A stretch of DNA of 64,000 bases from Rufibacter immobilis (GTDB taxonomy: Bacteria > Bacteroidota > Bacteroidia > Cytophagales > Hymenobacteraceae), in contig NZ_RJJE01000017.1 of the NCBI RefSeq assembly GCF_003721565.1, positions 310,001 through 374,000 on the forward strand, given 5' to 3'. The notes beneath the pieces were generated by a model, which was not told the origin of the DNA, did no database searches, and saw only the letters and a program-made list of their open reading frames with translations. A program made the translations under genes and the position numbers. This document shows positions 17,976 through 25,563 of this stretch, in pieces; positions within the stretch are counted from its first letter, which is position 1; each line of letters starts with the position of its first letter.

Positions 17976-19901
17976 TTATATCTTGGTCTGGTACACGGCT
18001 TCGTTGCCCATGGCATCGCGCACGCGCAAGACCACGTCACCGGCCAAAGGTACGGTTTTATCCAATTTCTCTGAGGTGAGGGTGGCGTTTTTGTGCTCCC
18101 ATTTGAGCAGCAGCCACTGGCCGTTCACCTCACAGCTCCAGGACGCAATTCCGGAGAGGTTGTCCCGGATGATGAACTTGAGCTGGTTCGGTGATTTGCT
18201 CGCCAGTTTAATGGTAGGGGCCACCGTATCACTCAGGACTTTGAACTTGCCCAGGTCGCGGGCGCTGAACGTGATGGCGTCACCGTTCCAGGTGCCTCCC
18301 AGAAACCCGGCACCCCGTCCCCAACCCAACGCGTACACGGCTGCCTTGGATTTGTCTGCGGGCAGCTTGCTGGGTCTAATGGTAACCTGCACCGGCCGGA
18401 ACAGCGTGGTGAGTGGGTTGTTGATGGTGAACACGTCGTTAGCGTCCTGGCTCGTTTGCAGGATAAGCGTGTCATACAGCGAGTTATGCCCGAAGGTGAT
18501 GTCCATAAACCGGTTAGAGTACAGGTATTCCGTCTTGGGCGGTACCAGGTGGTTGAACGGGAACCTGACCTTAGTCCCCGTCACTTCAGCGGAGTCCGGT
18601 AAACCGCCAATCAGGTTGTACAGGTACACTGAGCCGGCGCTGGTGGTGTAAGACGGAATCACGGCGTATTTGTAGTTGCCAATGTAGAGGTCCAGGTTGC
18701 GGGCGGCTTTGGCCGTGTCTGCTACCGTGATTTTAAGGATGCTCTCCATGATCTCGTGTCCAATTTTAGGCTTCGTGACAGTGGGTTTACCTAGTTCCTT
18801 ATAGGCGCTGCCTTCTCCCCGCACGTAGAAACGCAGTTGGGTCAGGTTCTTATAGGAATCGGTAAGGTCAGCCACTACTTCATAGATTTTGCCTTCCTCA
18901 ATCCGGAACCGGCCGCGGTTGTTGTCTATCTCATAGATAGGCAGGGTATTGCCATCTGCCACGTACAGGCGCTGGAACGCCCGGTTCTTGAGCTTGAACA
19001 CCGGGAAATTGATGTGCACCGACACCTGCCGCTGTAAATCAAACGGTACGCCGTCAATGTTATGGCGGTAAATGGTCTCACCGTTGATCCTGAGTTCCAT
19101 GGCCTGCACTCCGTTGGTGTTGGCCGCCCCGTTGTACTGGTCAATGGCCTGAATTTCCAGCCCCAGCAAACCCGCCGCCGAGATGGTGTCCGGAATGGTG
19201 TACGTGGTGCCTTGCTTGACCGGGGTAAACTCGCGGCGCTCAAACTCGCCTTTCACGCGGGCGTCAATGCTCTGCGGGGTTAGCGCGAAATTGTAGACCG
19301 TGGGCGGAATATTGTCTACTATCTCGGGGAAGCCGTAGCGCAGCGGGTTGAGCAGGTTGTCTTTGGTATCGCGTACCTCAAAGTGCAGGTGCGGACCGCC
19401 GGAGCCACCCGTGTTGCCGGAGAACGCGATCACATCCCCTTTTTTGACTGGAAACTGCGTCTCGTTCAGGGCCACCTCCACATCAAATGCCTTTTTCTGG
19501 TACTGCACCTGCAACATGTGCTCGGCCAGGGCAGGGGGGAAATGGTTCAGGTGGGCGTACGTGGTCACCAGCCCGCCCGGGTGGGTAATGTAAATGAGGT
19601 TGCCGTAACCGTAGCTGGAGACCTTCACCCGGGAAATGTAGCCATCGGCAGCGGCGTAGACCGGCAAGCCGATTTTTCCTTCGGTCTTGATGTCAATGCC
19701 CCCGTGGAAGTGGTTGGGCCTGATCTCGCCCATGCTCCCGGAGAGAAAGTTCTGGGTGCCGGGCTTAATGGGGAATAGAAACGGATTGGCGGCAAAAGGA
19801 GCCTGCTGGGCCACGGCGGCCGCGCTGCTCCCCACCAAAAAAGCGACGATGAACGAACGGAAACTATTTAACTTCAAAATTGAGTAAGGTTTTGTCTTCA
19901 A
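17976..19901 (-). CDS. Secreted M23-family metallopeptidase (LytM domain)
   Basis: 641 aa. The signal peptide is SFRSFIVAFLVGSSAAAVAQQ. The peptidase domain follows at once with PNHFHGGIDIKT (HxxxD zinc ligands, near residue 65) and GGPHLHFEVRDTKDN (HLH, about 105 residues later). Some 450 residues of beta-rich sequence follow, ending with LVVLRVRDAMGN-like Ig repeats. Family knowledge: these cleave peptidoglycan cross-links or activate other cell-wall hydrolases. The start at 19901 overlaps the 3' end of the upstream FAH gene by 38 nt, so either translation is coupled or the true start is a later non-ATG codon. Confidence 0.9.
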   Translation of the reverse strand: MKTKPYSILKLNSFRSFIVAFLVGSSAAAVAQQAPFAANPFLFPIKPGTQNFLSGSMGEIRPNHFHGGIDIKTEGKIGLPVYAAADGYISRVKVSSYGYGNLIYITHPGGLVTTYAHLNHFPPALAEHMLQVQYQKKAFDVEVALNETQFPVKKGDVIAFSGNTGGSGGPHLHFEVRDTKDNLLNPLRYGFPEIVDNIPPTVYNFALTPQSIDARVKGEFERREFTPVKQGTTYTIPDTISAAGLLGLEIQAIDQYNGAANTNGVQAMELRINGETIYRHNIDGVPFDLQRQVSVHINFPVFKLKNRAFQRLYVADGNTLPIYEIDNNRGRFRIEEGKIYEVVADLTDSYKNLTQLRFYVRGEGSAYKELGKPTVTKPKIGHEIMESILKITVADTAKAARNLDLYIGNYKYAVIPSYTTSAGSVYLYNLIGGLPDSAEVTGTKVRFPFNHLVPPKTEYLYSNRFMDITFGHNSLYDTLILQTSQDANDVFTINNPLTTLFRPVQVTIRPSKLPADKSKAAVYALGWGRGAGFLGGTWNGDAITFSARDLGKFKVLSDTVAPTIKLASKSPNQLKFIIRDNLSGIASWSCEVNGQWLLLKWEHKNATLTSEKLDKTVPLAGDVVLRVRDAMGNEAVYQTKI

Positions 19902-20475
19902 TGAACGCCTCTAAACGGTCGCCTATTTTAACCGGACCAACGCCTGCCGGGGTGCCGGTGAAAATGAAATCGCCTTTCTTGAGCGTGATGAACCGGGACA
20001 TATACGAGAGAATGGCGGCAAAGTCATGGATCATCATGCCGGAATTGCCCTGTTGCTTCAACTCGCCGTTCAGCATAAGCCCGAAGTTGATGTTGTCAAA
20101 GGCCGGGAATTCCTCTACCGGCAGAAACTCAGAGACCGGGGCAGAGCCGTTGAAGCCTTTGGCCAACGTCCAGGGCAGGCCCTTGTTTTTGGCTTTGGTC
20201 TGCAGGTCGCGCGCCGTGAAGTCCACACCAATACCAATGCCGTCAAAATACTTCGCCGCGAACTTAGGCTGGATGTTCTTGCCCTCTTTGCCAATGCGCA
20301 GCACCAGCTCCACCTCATAGTGGATGTCTGTGCTGTAGTCTGGGTAGTAGAAGGGTTCGTTGTTGCGCAGCACGGCGGTATCTGGCTTGAAGAAGATGAC
20401 CGGCTCCTCCGGAACTTCGTTTTTCAGTTCGGCGATATGTTCGGCGTAATTGCGGCCTATGGCTAGTATTTTCAT
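19864..20475 (-). CDS. Fumarylacetoacetate hydrolase (FAH) family protein
   Basis: 203 aa, the size of the small YcgM/FAHD1-type members. Motifs: ILAIGRNYAEHIAE, PVIFFKPDTAVL, DIHYEVELVLRIG (metal-binding Glu pair), GVDFTARDLQ (metal-binding Asp), KGDFIFTGTPAGVGPV. Relatives hydrolyse or decarboxylate acylpyruvates or oxaloacetate with Mg2+. The exact substrate is unknown. It is the first gene of a unit with the M23 peptidase. A clear promoter (TTG, 20 nt, TATCTTTG) lies just upstream. Confidence 0.93.
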   Translation of the reverse strand: MKILAIGRNYAEHIAELKNEVPEEPVIFFKPDTAVLRNNEPFYYPDYSTDIHYEVELVLRIGKEGKNIQPKFAAKYFDGIGIGVDFTARDLQTKAKNKGLPWTLAKGFNGSAPVSEFLPVEEFPAFDNINFGLMLNGELKQQGNSGMMIHDFAAILSYMSRFITLKKGDFIFTGTPAGVGPVKIGDRLEAFIEDKTLLNFEVK

Positions 20476-20491
20476 GGTTCAGTTTTATTTT

Positions 20492-20522
20492 CAAAGATAA
20501 GGCTTTCTGTCTGCTACCTCAA
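20492..20522 (-). promoter_or_regulatory. Promoter of the FAH-M23 unit
   Basis: The minus strand has TTG (20522-20520), a 20-nt spacer, then TATCTTTG (20499-20492), an exact TAnnTTTG. It predicts a leader of roughly 10 nt before the ATG at 20475. Confidence 0.65.
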
Positions 20523-20581
20523 GGGAAGTAAAAAGACTTGGGACAAAATAAAATTGGCATGGAATTGTATAGCGGATAAAA

Positions 20582-20589
20582 TAGATTTG
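20582..20589 (+). promoter_or_regulatory. -7 promoter element of the M48 peptidase gene
   Basis: TAGATTTG matches TAnnTTTG 117 nt before the ATG. Candidate TTG triplets lie at 14 and 25 nt, neither at the usual spacing, so this is moderate. Confidence 0.4.
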
Positions 20590-20706
20590 CGCCCGGATTC
20601 TACAAAGGGTACTACACTTTGTTTTCTTTTCTCCGTATAGGTCAACGTTCCTATACAGCGGCGAGAGGCCCGGCGGAATCCAGTTTTTGTACCACTTAAC
20701 CTATCT

Positions 20707-21513
20707 ATGAAAATGCGTACGTTCAAAAATGCACTTTTTACCCTGGCGGTTCTGCTCATGGTAGGGTGTACCACGGTTCCTATCACGGGTCGGCGGCAGT
20801 TGTCGCTGGTAAGTGACCAGGAGGTGATTGCCATGTCTTTCCAGGCTTACAATGAAACACTGAAGCAAAGCAAGCTTTCTTCCAATGCCTCCCAAACCGC
20901 TATGGTGAAACGGGTGGGGCAGCGTATTCAGGGGGCTGTGGAGCGGTATATGTCCCAGAACGGGCTAGCGGGTCAGCTGGAAGGCTACCAGTGGGAGTTC
21001 AACCTCATTGATGACCCTAACCAGCAGAACGCCTTCGCCATGGCGGGGGGTAAAACGGCGGTGTACACCGGTATTCTGCCCATCACCAAAGATGAAACGG
21101 GATTAGCGGTAGTAATGGGCCATGAGATTGCCCACGCCATTGCCAAACACTCCAATGAACGCATCAGCCAGCAGATGGCGCAGCAGTACGGCGGCGCGGC
21201 GCTTGGCGCGGTAGTGGGGGCCAAGTCTGCGGCGGCCCAGGAAATAGCCAACACGGTGTACGGCATTGGAACCGGCGTGGGCTTGCTCAAGTATGGCCGC
21301 GACCAGGAGTCTGAGGCCGACCAGTTAGGCTTGATTTTCATGGCCATGGCGGGTTACAACCCCGAGAGTGCCATTTCCTTCTGGCAGCGCATGGCGGCCA
21401 GCGGCGGAGCCGGAACCCCGGAGTTCCTGAGCACGCACCCTTCCAACGAAACCCGTATCAGCAACATTCAGAAGCACATGCCCGAAGCCAAGAAATTCTA
21501 TACCGCCCGTTAA
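20707..21513 (+). CDS. M48-family metalloprotease lipoprotein
   Basis: 268 aa. An N-terminal lipoprotein signal ends at LMVGC followed by TTVPITGRRQLSLVSD, a typical start of the YcaL/LoiP-like M48 group. The zinc motif VVMGHEIAHAIAKHS (HExxH) is at about residue 140, and the third ligand Glu is in QESEADQLGLIFMA. The C-terminal FLSTHPSNETRISNIQ is conserved in the family. It probably acts in the periplasm in envelope-protein quality control. A 25-codon frame begins 3 nt after its stop. Confidence 0.95.
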   Translation: MKMRTFKNALFTLAVLLMVGCTTVPITGRRQLSLVSDQEVIAMSFQAYNETLKQSKLSSNASQTAMVKRVGQRIQGAVERYMSQNGLAGQLEGYQWEFNLIDDPNQQNAFAMAGGKTAVYTGILPITKDETGLAVVMGHEIAHAIAKHSNERISQQMAQQYGGAALGAVVGAKSAAAQEIANTVYGIGTGVGLLKYGRDQESEADQLGLIFMAMAGYNPESAISFWQRMAASGGAGTPEFLSTHPSNETRISNIQKHMPEAKKFYTAR

Positions 21514-21516
21514 GCC

Positions 21517-21594
21517 ATGAAAGTGAAAACGAAGTGGTTTGTGTTTGGCGCGGTGCTCCTAGCGCTGCTGCTTAAGTCTGACAAAGCCAGATAG
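21517..21594 (+). CDS. Possible 25-aa single-pass membrane peptide
   Basis: A frame of 25 codons, ATG at 21517, TAG at 21592. It translates to a basic start (MKVKTKWF), a hydrophobic stretch (VFGAVLLALLL) and a charged end (KSDKAR). It starts 3 nt after the M48 stop and ends before a terminator hairpin, so it would share the M48 transcript. It has the positive-inside pattern of a small membrane protein. No family is recognised and chance is possible. Confidence 0.4.
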   Translation: MKVKTKWFVFGAVLLALLLKSDKAR

Positions 21595-21617
21595 GCTATC
21601 TTTGATAGTGCCATGGT

Positions 21618-21645
21618 ACGGCCTCTTTCTTTTGAAAGGGGCCGT
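21618..21645 (+). terminator. Hairpin downstream of the M48 gene
   Basis: ACGGCC...CTTTC, TTTT, GAAAG...GGCCGT; the stem has one bulge and is followed by TCTGTTT. It probably ends the M48 transcript, together with palindrome 9 that follows. Confidence 0.6.
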
Positions 21646-21648
21646 TCT

Positions 21649-21684
21649 GTTTAGGGGCCGTTTTTACAAAAAAGTCCCCTAAAC
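21649..21684. repeat. Resident palindrome, copy 9
   Basis: GTTTAGGGGCCGTTTTT and AAAAAGTCCCCTAAAC; two mismatches. 3' of the M48 gene. Confidence 0.9.
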
Positions 21685-21744
21685 GCTTTTTACTATATTA
21701 TTATGGATGGTTCTGAATGGATAGTCCTTTAAAAGTAGTGATTC

Positions 21745-21868
21745 CCCTCGCTCGCGTCCCGCGAGTGTGCGCTACGTGCGGCCTCTGGCCGCGTCTTTGT
21801 GTATTTATAATGCCTGCATAGCGGGGGGACGCCGCAGATAGCTCACACTCGCGGGACGCGAGCGAGGG
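21745..21868. repeat. 25-nt-arm inverted repeat spanning 124 nt
   Basis: Perfect 25-nt arms at 21745-21769 and 21844-21868 (CCCTCGCTCGCGTCCCGCGA... and complement). The 74-nt centre contains a smaller stem GCGGCC-TCT-GGCCGC at 21778-21792. It has no coding content. This looks like a mobile or structured intergenic element distinct from the resident palindrome. Confidence 0.9.
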
Positions 21869-22200
21869 TTTTGTTTTAGGCAATCATTACTTACAGAGGA
21901 TAACCCCTGAATGAAGTAGAAGAATCTAATTTGGTTTAATTGCTGCTGTTGCCTTCGATTGTCAGCATTTCTATGGCTCTATAAGCTGCGTTGTTCCATC
22001 TCTGCTGGTAAGCGCTCACGGCCGCGAAGCCCCGTCTTCCCCTCTCGCACTGCCCTTGCGGCCATGTGAATGCAGCTTGTGCTTAGCTTCTGCCTTTCTT
22101 TGGCCACAAGCAAGGCGCTCGAAGGAAAGACTGGAAAGGGTGCGGGTAGTGGAGGCTGTTGGGGGTTGAAACAGAGCATCTTTGCCTGTCAACAGCCCTT

Positions 22201-22308
22201 CTGGCGCGAGTCTCCAGACTCGTGCCGATGGATGAATGGAGTCTCCAGACTCCTGTATTCTAGCACTTTCTTTTTGTAGTTCCCGGCGAGTCTGGAGTCT
22301 CGCGCCAG
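22201..22308. repeat. Nested GAGTCTCCAGACTC inverted repeat, 108 nt
   Basis: Outer arms CTGGCGCGAGTCTCCAGACTCG (22201-) and GCGAGTCTGGAGTCTCGCGCCAG (-22308) are complementary. Each arm holds its own palindrome (GAGTCTCCAGACTC), and a third copy lies in the centre (22238-22253). I recall similar motifs from Hymenobacteraceae intergenic DNA. Confidence 0.85.
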
Positions 22309-22385
22309 TTCCTTCTTCCAAGCATCAGCAAAGGATTCACAACCCTGGATTCATTTATAACCTCGTAGCGTCTGCGCCGATTTGT

Positions 22386-22420
22386 GTTTAGCGCCTCTTT
22401 TTCTAAAAACAGCCTTAAAC
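22386..22420. repeat. Resident palindrome, copy 10 (degenerate)
   Basis: GTTTAGCGCCTCTTTTTC and AAAACAGCCTTAAAC; the right arm has a short deletion. 3' side of the exonuclease gene. Confidence 0.8.
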
Positions 22421-22423
22421 CAG

Positions 22424-22456
22424 AATGCCCGGCTAATCCTGAGACAGCCGGGCATT
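22424..22456 (-). terminator. Hairpin downstream of the exonuclease gene
   Basis: AATGCCCGGCT and AGCCGGGCATT, perfect 11-nt arms around an 11-nt loop, 100 nt past the exonuclease stop (minus strand). No strong T-run, so it is a weaker terminator call. Confidence 0.45.
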
Positions 22457-22468
22457 GGGAAACGGTGC

Positions 22469-22514
22469 TTTTCGTTTAGGGGCTTATTTTGGAAAAACAG
22501 CCTCTAAACGAAAA
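22469..22514. repeat. Resident palindrome, copy 11
   Basis: TTTTCGTTTAGGGGCT and AGCCTCTAAACGAAAA around a short T/A centre, one mismatch. 3' of the exonuclease gene (minus strand). Confidence 0.9.
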
Positions 22515-22558
22515 ATGTAAATCGTGATACCTGATACGCGCTACTAGATACGCAAAGT

Positions 22559-23380
22559 CTACTGCTTCATGGCGGTTTGCCGGAGGGCGCCGCGGAGTTT
22601 GATGCGGGTGAGTACTTTTTTGGTGTAGAGCGGGAAATCGCCTTTCATCATCCAGTCATAGTAGCTGGGCTCGCGCTTGAGCACGTCCTCCACGGAGATG
22701 TTCTTGTACTTCCCGAAGTTGAAGACTTCCACGCCCTCGGCGTTATAGATAATGCGGCCGGAGAGGTCGGCGGTTTTGGTGAAGGTGAACTGGTGCAGGG
22801 CCTGCATGTCGTTCTTCACCGGATAATTGGCTTGGTCCTCGGCGCCGGGCAGGGGCACGTTCTCGTAGAAAGCCACCTGGCTTTTCAGGATCTCGTAGGT
22901 GGCAATGGTATCGGCCTCCGCCGAGTGGGCGTTCTCCAGGGTTTTGTCGCAGTAGAACTTATAGGCCGCTGACAAAGTACGCTGCTCCATCTGGTGGAAA
23001 ATGCGGCACACGTCTACAATAGACCGGTTCTCAATGTCAAAGTCAATATCTACGCGCAGAAACTCCTCGGCCAGCAGCGGAATGTCAAACTTGATGAGGT
23101 TAAACCCGCCCAGGTCACAGCCGCGCAGGAATTCTTCCAGCGAGCGGGCCACCTGCGCAAACGTGGGGCACTCGGCCACGTCATCGTCATAGATCTTGTG
23201 GATCATGCTGCTCTCAATGGGAATGGGAATGGTGGGGTTGATGCGCCGGGTCTTGAGGATTTCCTCACCGGTGGGCATCACCTTGAGCATGCTGATCTCC
23301 ACAATGCGGTCTTTGCAGATGTCTACGCCCGTGGTTTCCAGATCAAAGAAAACGATGGGTTTGCGCAGATGTAATTTCAT
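22559..23380 (-). CDS. DEDDh 3'-5' exonuclease (DNA pol III epsilon-like)
   Basis: 273 aa from ATG 23380 (MKLHLRKPIVFFDLETTGVD); the longer frame overlaps the upstream gene. Exonuclease motifs: VFFDLETTG (ExoI, two acidic residues), GFNLIKFDIPLLAEEF (ExoII), and NAHSAEADTIATYEIL (ExoIII, the catalytic His and Asp). The C-terminal part (VEVFNFGKYKNISVEDVLKR) matches a domain found after such exonucleases in Bacteroidota. It trims 3' DNA ends, or RNA ends, in the cytoplasm; the precise substrate is unknown. It lies 10 nt after mpl, so the two form an operon. Confidence 0.92.
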   Translation of the reverse strand: MKLHLRKPIVFFDLETTGVDICKDRIVEISMLKVMPTGEEILKTRRINPTIPIPIESSMIHKIYDDDVAECPTFAQVARSLEEFLRGCDLGGFNLIKFDIPLLAEEFLRVDIDFDIENRSIVDVCRIFHQMEQRTLSAAYKFYCDKTLENAHSAEADTIATYEILKSQVAFYENVPLPGAEDQANYPVKNDMQALHQFTFTKTADLSGRIIYNAEGVEVFNFGKYKNISVEDVLKREPSYYDWMMKGDFPLYTKKVLTRIKLRGALRQTAMKQ

Positions 23381-23390
23381 AGGCGGCTGG

Positions 23391-24773
23391 TTAAGAAGCG
23401 GTGATGGTATGGGACAGTTCCTGCAAGTCAAGGTTTCCGAAGTTGCCGGAGGTCATCATGAGCAGGTTTTTGTCTTTCCAGTTGGTTTGGAGCAGGTACT
23501 CCTGTAGGGCCTGGCTGTCGGTGAAGACCTGGATCTGGTCATCGCCGAAGGCTGCTTTCAAGTCCTGTGGGTCTAGCGCGGGCATGCGCTTGTGCTCCAG
23601 AGTCTTGGGGTTGAAATACACGATCTTTACGTCTGGGGCCAGGAATGTGCCGTGGTACTGCGGTAAAAATGCCTTGTTCAGGCTGCTGAAGGTGTGCAGC
23701 TCCAGGCACGCGATCAGTTGCCGCTCTGGGTACTGCTTTTTGAGCGCTTCTGAGGTGGCCTTGAGTTTAGACGGCGCGTGCGCGAAATCTTTGTACACCA
23801 GCGTGTGCTCGTTCTCGCCAATTTTTTCCAGTCTTCTGGCCGCCCCTTTGAACGTGGCCAGCGCCTCATAAAACGCCTGCCCTTTAATGCCAATCTGCTT
23901 GCAGACCTCCTTGGCCGCCGAGATGTTGCGCAGGTTGTGCTCGCCAAAGAGCTGGATCTCTACATCGTCTTTCTTGGTCTTGAGCACGGTTTTGCCGTTC
24001 TTCTTGATCTTGTGCTCATGAATGGTGTAGCCAATGTAGTTTACGTCTGAGTTGTTGGGCACGCACACTTCCAGCACCTGCTCATCGTCTTGGTTGTAGA
24101 TCATGGTGCCGGCCTTGGGCGTCATGTCCACGAAGATGCGGAACTGCTCGCGGTAGTTTTCCTCGGTGGGGAACACGTTGATGTGGTCCCATGAGATGCC
24201 GCTGATTACGCCAATGTGGTGGTGGTATTTATGGATCTTGGGCACGCGCTGAATGGGGGAGGAAAGGTATTCATCGCCCTCAATCACCATGATGGGGGCT
24301 TCCTCGGTGAGCTTCACCATGAGGTCAAAGCCTTCCAACTGGGCGCCCACCGCGTAGTCAAACAGGCGGTTGTGGTATTTGAGCACGTGCAGGATAATGG
24401 ACGTGATAGACGTTTTGCCGTGGCTGCCCGCAATGACAATGCGCTGCTTGTTTTTAGACTGCTCGTAGATGAACTCCGGGAACGAGAAAATGGGAATGTT
24501 GTGCTCCTGGGCGTAGAGCAGCTCGGGGTTGTCTGGGCGGGCGTGCATGCCCACAATCACGGCATCGGGGCGGGAGTGGAGCTTCTCGGGGAACCAGCCT
24601 TCCTGCTCGGGCAGCAGCCCGTCGGCCGCTAGTCGGCCCTTGGCCGGTTCAAAGATCTCATCGTCTGAGCCTGTTACTTTCAGGCCTTTCCGGTGCAATG
24701 CCAGTGCCAGGTTGTGCATAATGCTTCCCCCAATGGCAATCATGTGTATGTGTTGATACGCCGCTGTACTCAT
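23391..24773 (-). CDS. mpl: Mpl-type UDP-N-acetylmuramate peptide ligase (Mur ligase family)
   Basis: 460 aa from ATG 24773. A longer frame opens at 24905, but a -7 promoter box at 24794-24801 excludes it. The N-terminus HIHMIAIGGSIMHNLALAL is the Mur ligase dinucleotide-like domain. The ATP P-loop is IVIAGSHGKTSITSIIL (near residue 115). VIEGDEYLSSP and the later KGAARRLEKIGENEH and DFAHAPSKLKATSEAL are typical of Mpl. Mpl reattaches recycled murein tripeptide to UDP-MurNAc. The substrate specificity is inferred from the family. Confidence 0.9.
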   Translation of the reverse strand: MSTAAYQHIHMIAIGGSIMHNLALALHRKGLKVTGSDDEIFEPAKGRLAADGLLPEQEGWFPEKLHSRPDAVIVGMHARPDNPELLYAQEHNIPIFSFPEFIYEQSKNKQRIVIAGSHGKTSITSIILHVLKYHNRLFDYAVGAQLEGFDLMVKLTEEAPIMVIEGDEYLSSPIQRVPKIHKYHHHIGVISGISWDHINVFPTEENYREQFRIFVDMTPKAGTMIYNQDDEQVLEVCVPNNSDVNYIGYTIHEHKIKKNGKTVLKTKKDDVEIQLFGEHNLRNISAAKEVCKQIGIKGQAFYEALATFKGAARRLEKIGENEHTLVYKDFAHAPSKLKATSEALKKQYPERQLIACLELHTFSSLNKAFLPQYHGTFLAPDVKIVYFNPKTLEHKRMPALDPQDLKAAFGDDQIQVFTDSQALQEYLLQTNWKDKNLLMMTSGNFGNLDLQELSHTITAS

Positions 24774-24793
24774 GTAGTCCAATTCAAAGAGAG

Positions 24794-24801
24794 CAAATGT
24801 A
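24794..24801 (-). promoter_or_regulatory. -7 promoter element of mpl
   Basis: The minus strand reads TACATTTG, an exact TAnnTTTG, 20 nt before the ATG at 24773, which predicts a leader of about 15 nt. No TTG stands at the usual -33 spacing. Confidence 0.5.
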
Positions 24802-24926
24802 GTGATTTCTGAACTTGCTAAGTGGTTACGCGAACCACGGATTTGTGGATATGTAACCTCAAATTTGTGGATTACTCTCTTCCGGGCATTGGCAACCTGC
24901 CGCATCTGAAAGTAGAAGCCTGTCCT

Positions 24927-24965
24927 GTTTTACGCCTGATTTAGGAAAAAGAGCCGCTAAACGCC
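24927..24965. repeat. Resident palindrome, copy 12 (right half only)
   Basis: Only the right half is clear (AAAAAGAGCCGCTAAACGCCT); the left part has decayed. It lies in the divergent gap between mpl and the 25047 lipoprotein gene. Confidence 0.6.
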
Positions 24966-25046
24966 TACAGGGCCAAGCCCCCAAAGCCCCCGCCACTGGA
25001 AAACTCCGCCACTTTTGTATATTGCCGTGCACTACAATCCGCACCT

Positions 25047-25373
25047 ATGAAAAAGCTGCTGTCTTTTCCGTTGTTCCTTTGCCTGCTGGTCCTGCTGTTG
25101 GGCTGCGGTGGACTCTCCAATGAAGACAAAGCCCGCGCCCTGGTGCAGGAGTGGAACGCGAAAACCTTGGACGAGGCCGGCTATGTCTCCCACGGCTTTA
25201 CAGACCTAACCAAGTCTGAGTACAAAAAAACACCCGCCTACCGCATCACGCACAAATTCAATTACGGCAACCGGGGCCGCCTGCGCGAATACTACTATTT
25301 CATGGACACCACCTTCACCCAGGTACTGGGCCGCAAACGCACCGACTGGGACAAAGAGAACCAAGCCGAGTAA
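25047..25373 (+). CDS. Small lipoprotein, unknown
   Basis: 108 aa. MKKLLSFPLFLCLLVLLLGC is a lipoprotein signal with the lipobox LLGC at about residue 20. The mature part is charged and has several Tyr/Trp residues (YYYFMDTTFTQVLG). No family is recognised. It is followed by palindrome 13 and diverges from mpl. Confidence 0.72.
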   Translation: MKKLLSFPLFLCLLVLLLGCGGLSNEDKARALVQEWNAKTLDEAGYVSHGFTDLTKSEYKKTPAYRITHKFNYGNRGRLREYYYFMDTTFTQVLGRKRTDWDKENQAE

Positions 25374-25396
25374 AAACGGTTTCCAGCGGTCTGCCG

Positions 25397-25436
25397 CTGT
25401 TTAGGGGCTCTTTTTGGAAAAACGGCCGCTAAACGC
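25397..25436. repeat. Resident palindrome, copy 13
   Basis: GTTTAGGGGCTCTTTTTGG and AAAAACGGCCGCTAAAC; two mismatches. 3' of the 25047 gene. Confidence 0.85.
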
Positions 25437-25550
25437 GCAGAAGAGCTAGTGTGCTGTTGGCCAGCGCGAAGCAGGCCGCGCGCCAGAAGAGTCCGAGGCA
25501 ATGTGGATATGTAGCTGATTTTTGTGGATTACCTGTGGGTTATACTTCCT

Positions 25551-25558
25551 TACATTTG
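25551..25558 (+). promoter_or_regulatory. -7 promoter element of dnaB
   Basis: TACATTTG, an exact TAnnTTTG, ends 5 nt before ATG 25564 and 14 nt before ATG 25573. A TTTG lies 26 nt upstream, farther than usual. It implies an extremely short or absent leader. Confidence 0.5.
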
Positions 25559-25563
25559 CTAGT

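Larger units (their letters stand above)
21595..22558. other. Long intergenic region with several large inverted repeats
   Basis: About 965 nt without a supportable gene. It holds the M48 terminator, resident palindromes 9, 10 and 11, two big inverted repeats (21745-21868 and 22201-22308) and a plain hairpin (22424-22456). The frames at 21979-22321 on the minus strand lie across the repeats and match nothing I recognise. Confidence 0.6.

Noticed and set aside
22016-22321. 101-codon minus-strand frame in the long gap
   Set aside because: It overlaps the nested inverted repeat and has no recognisable domain or conserved start.
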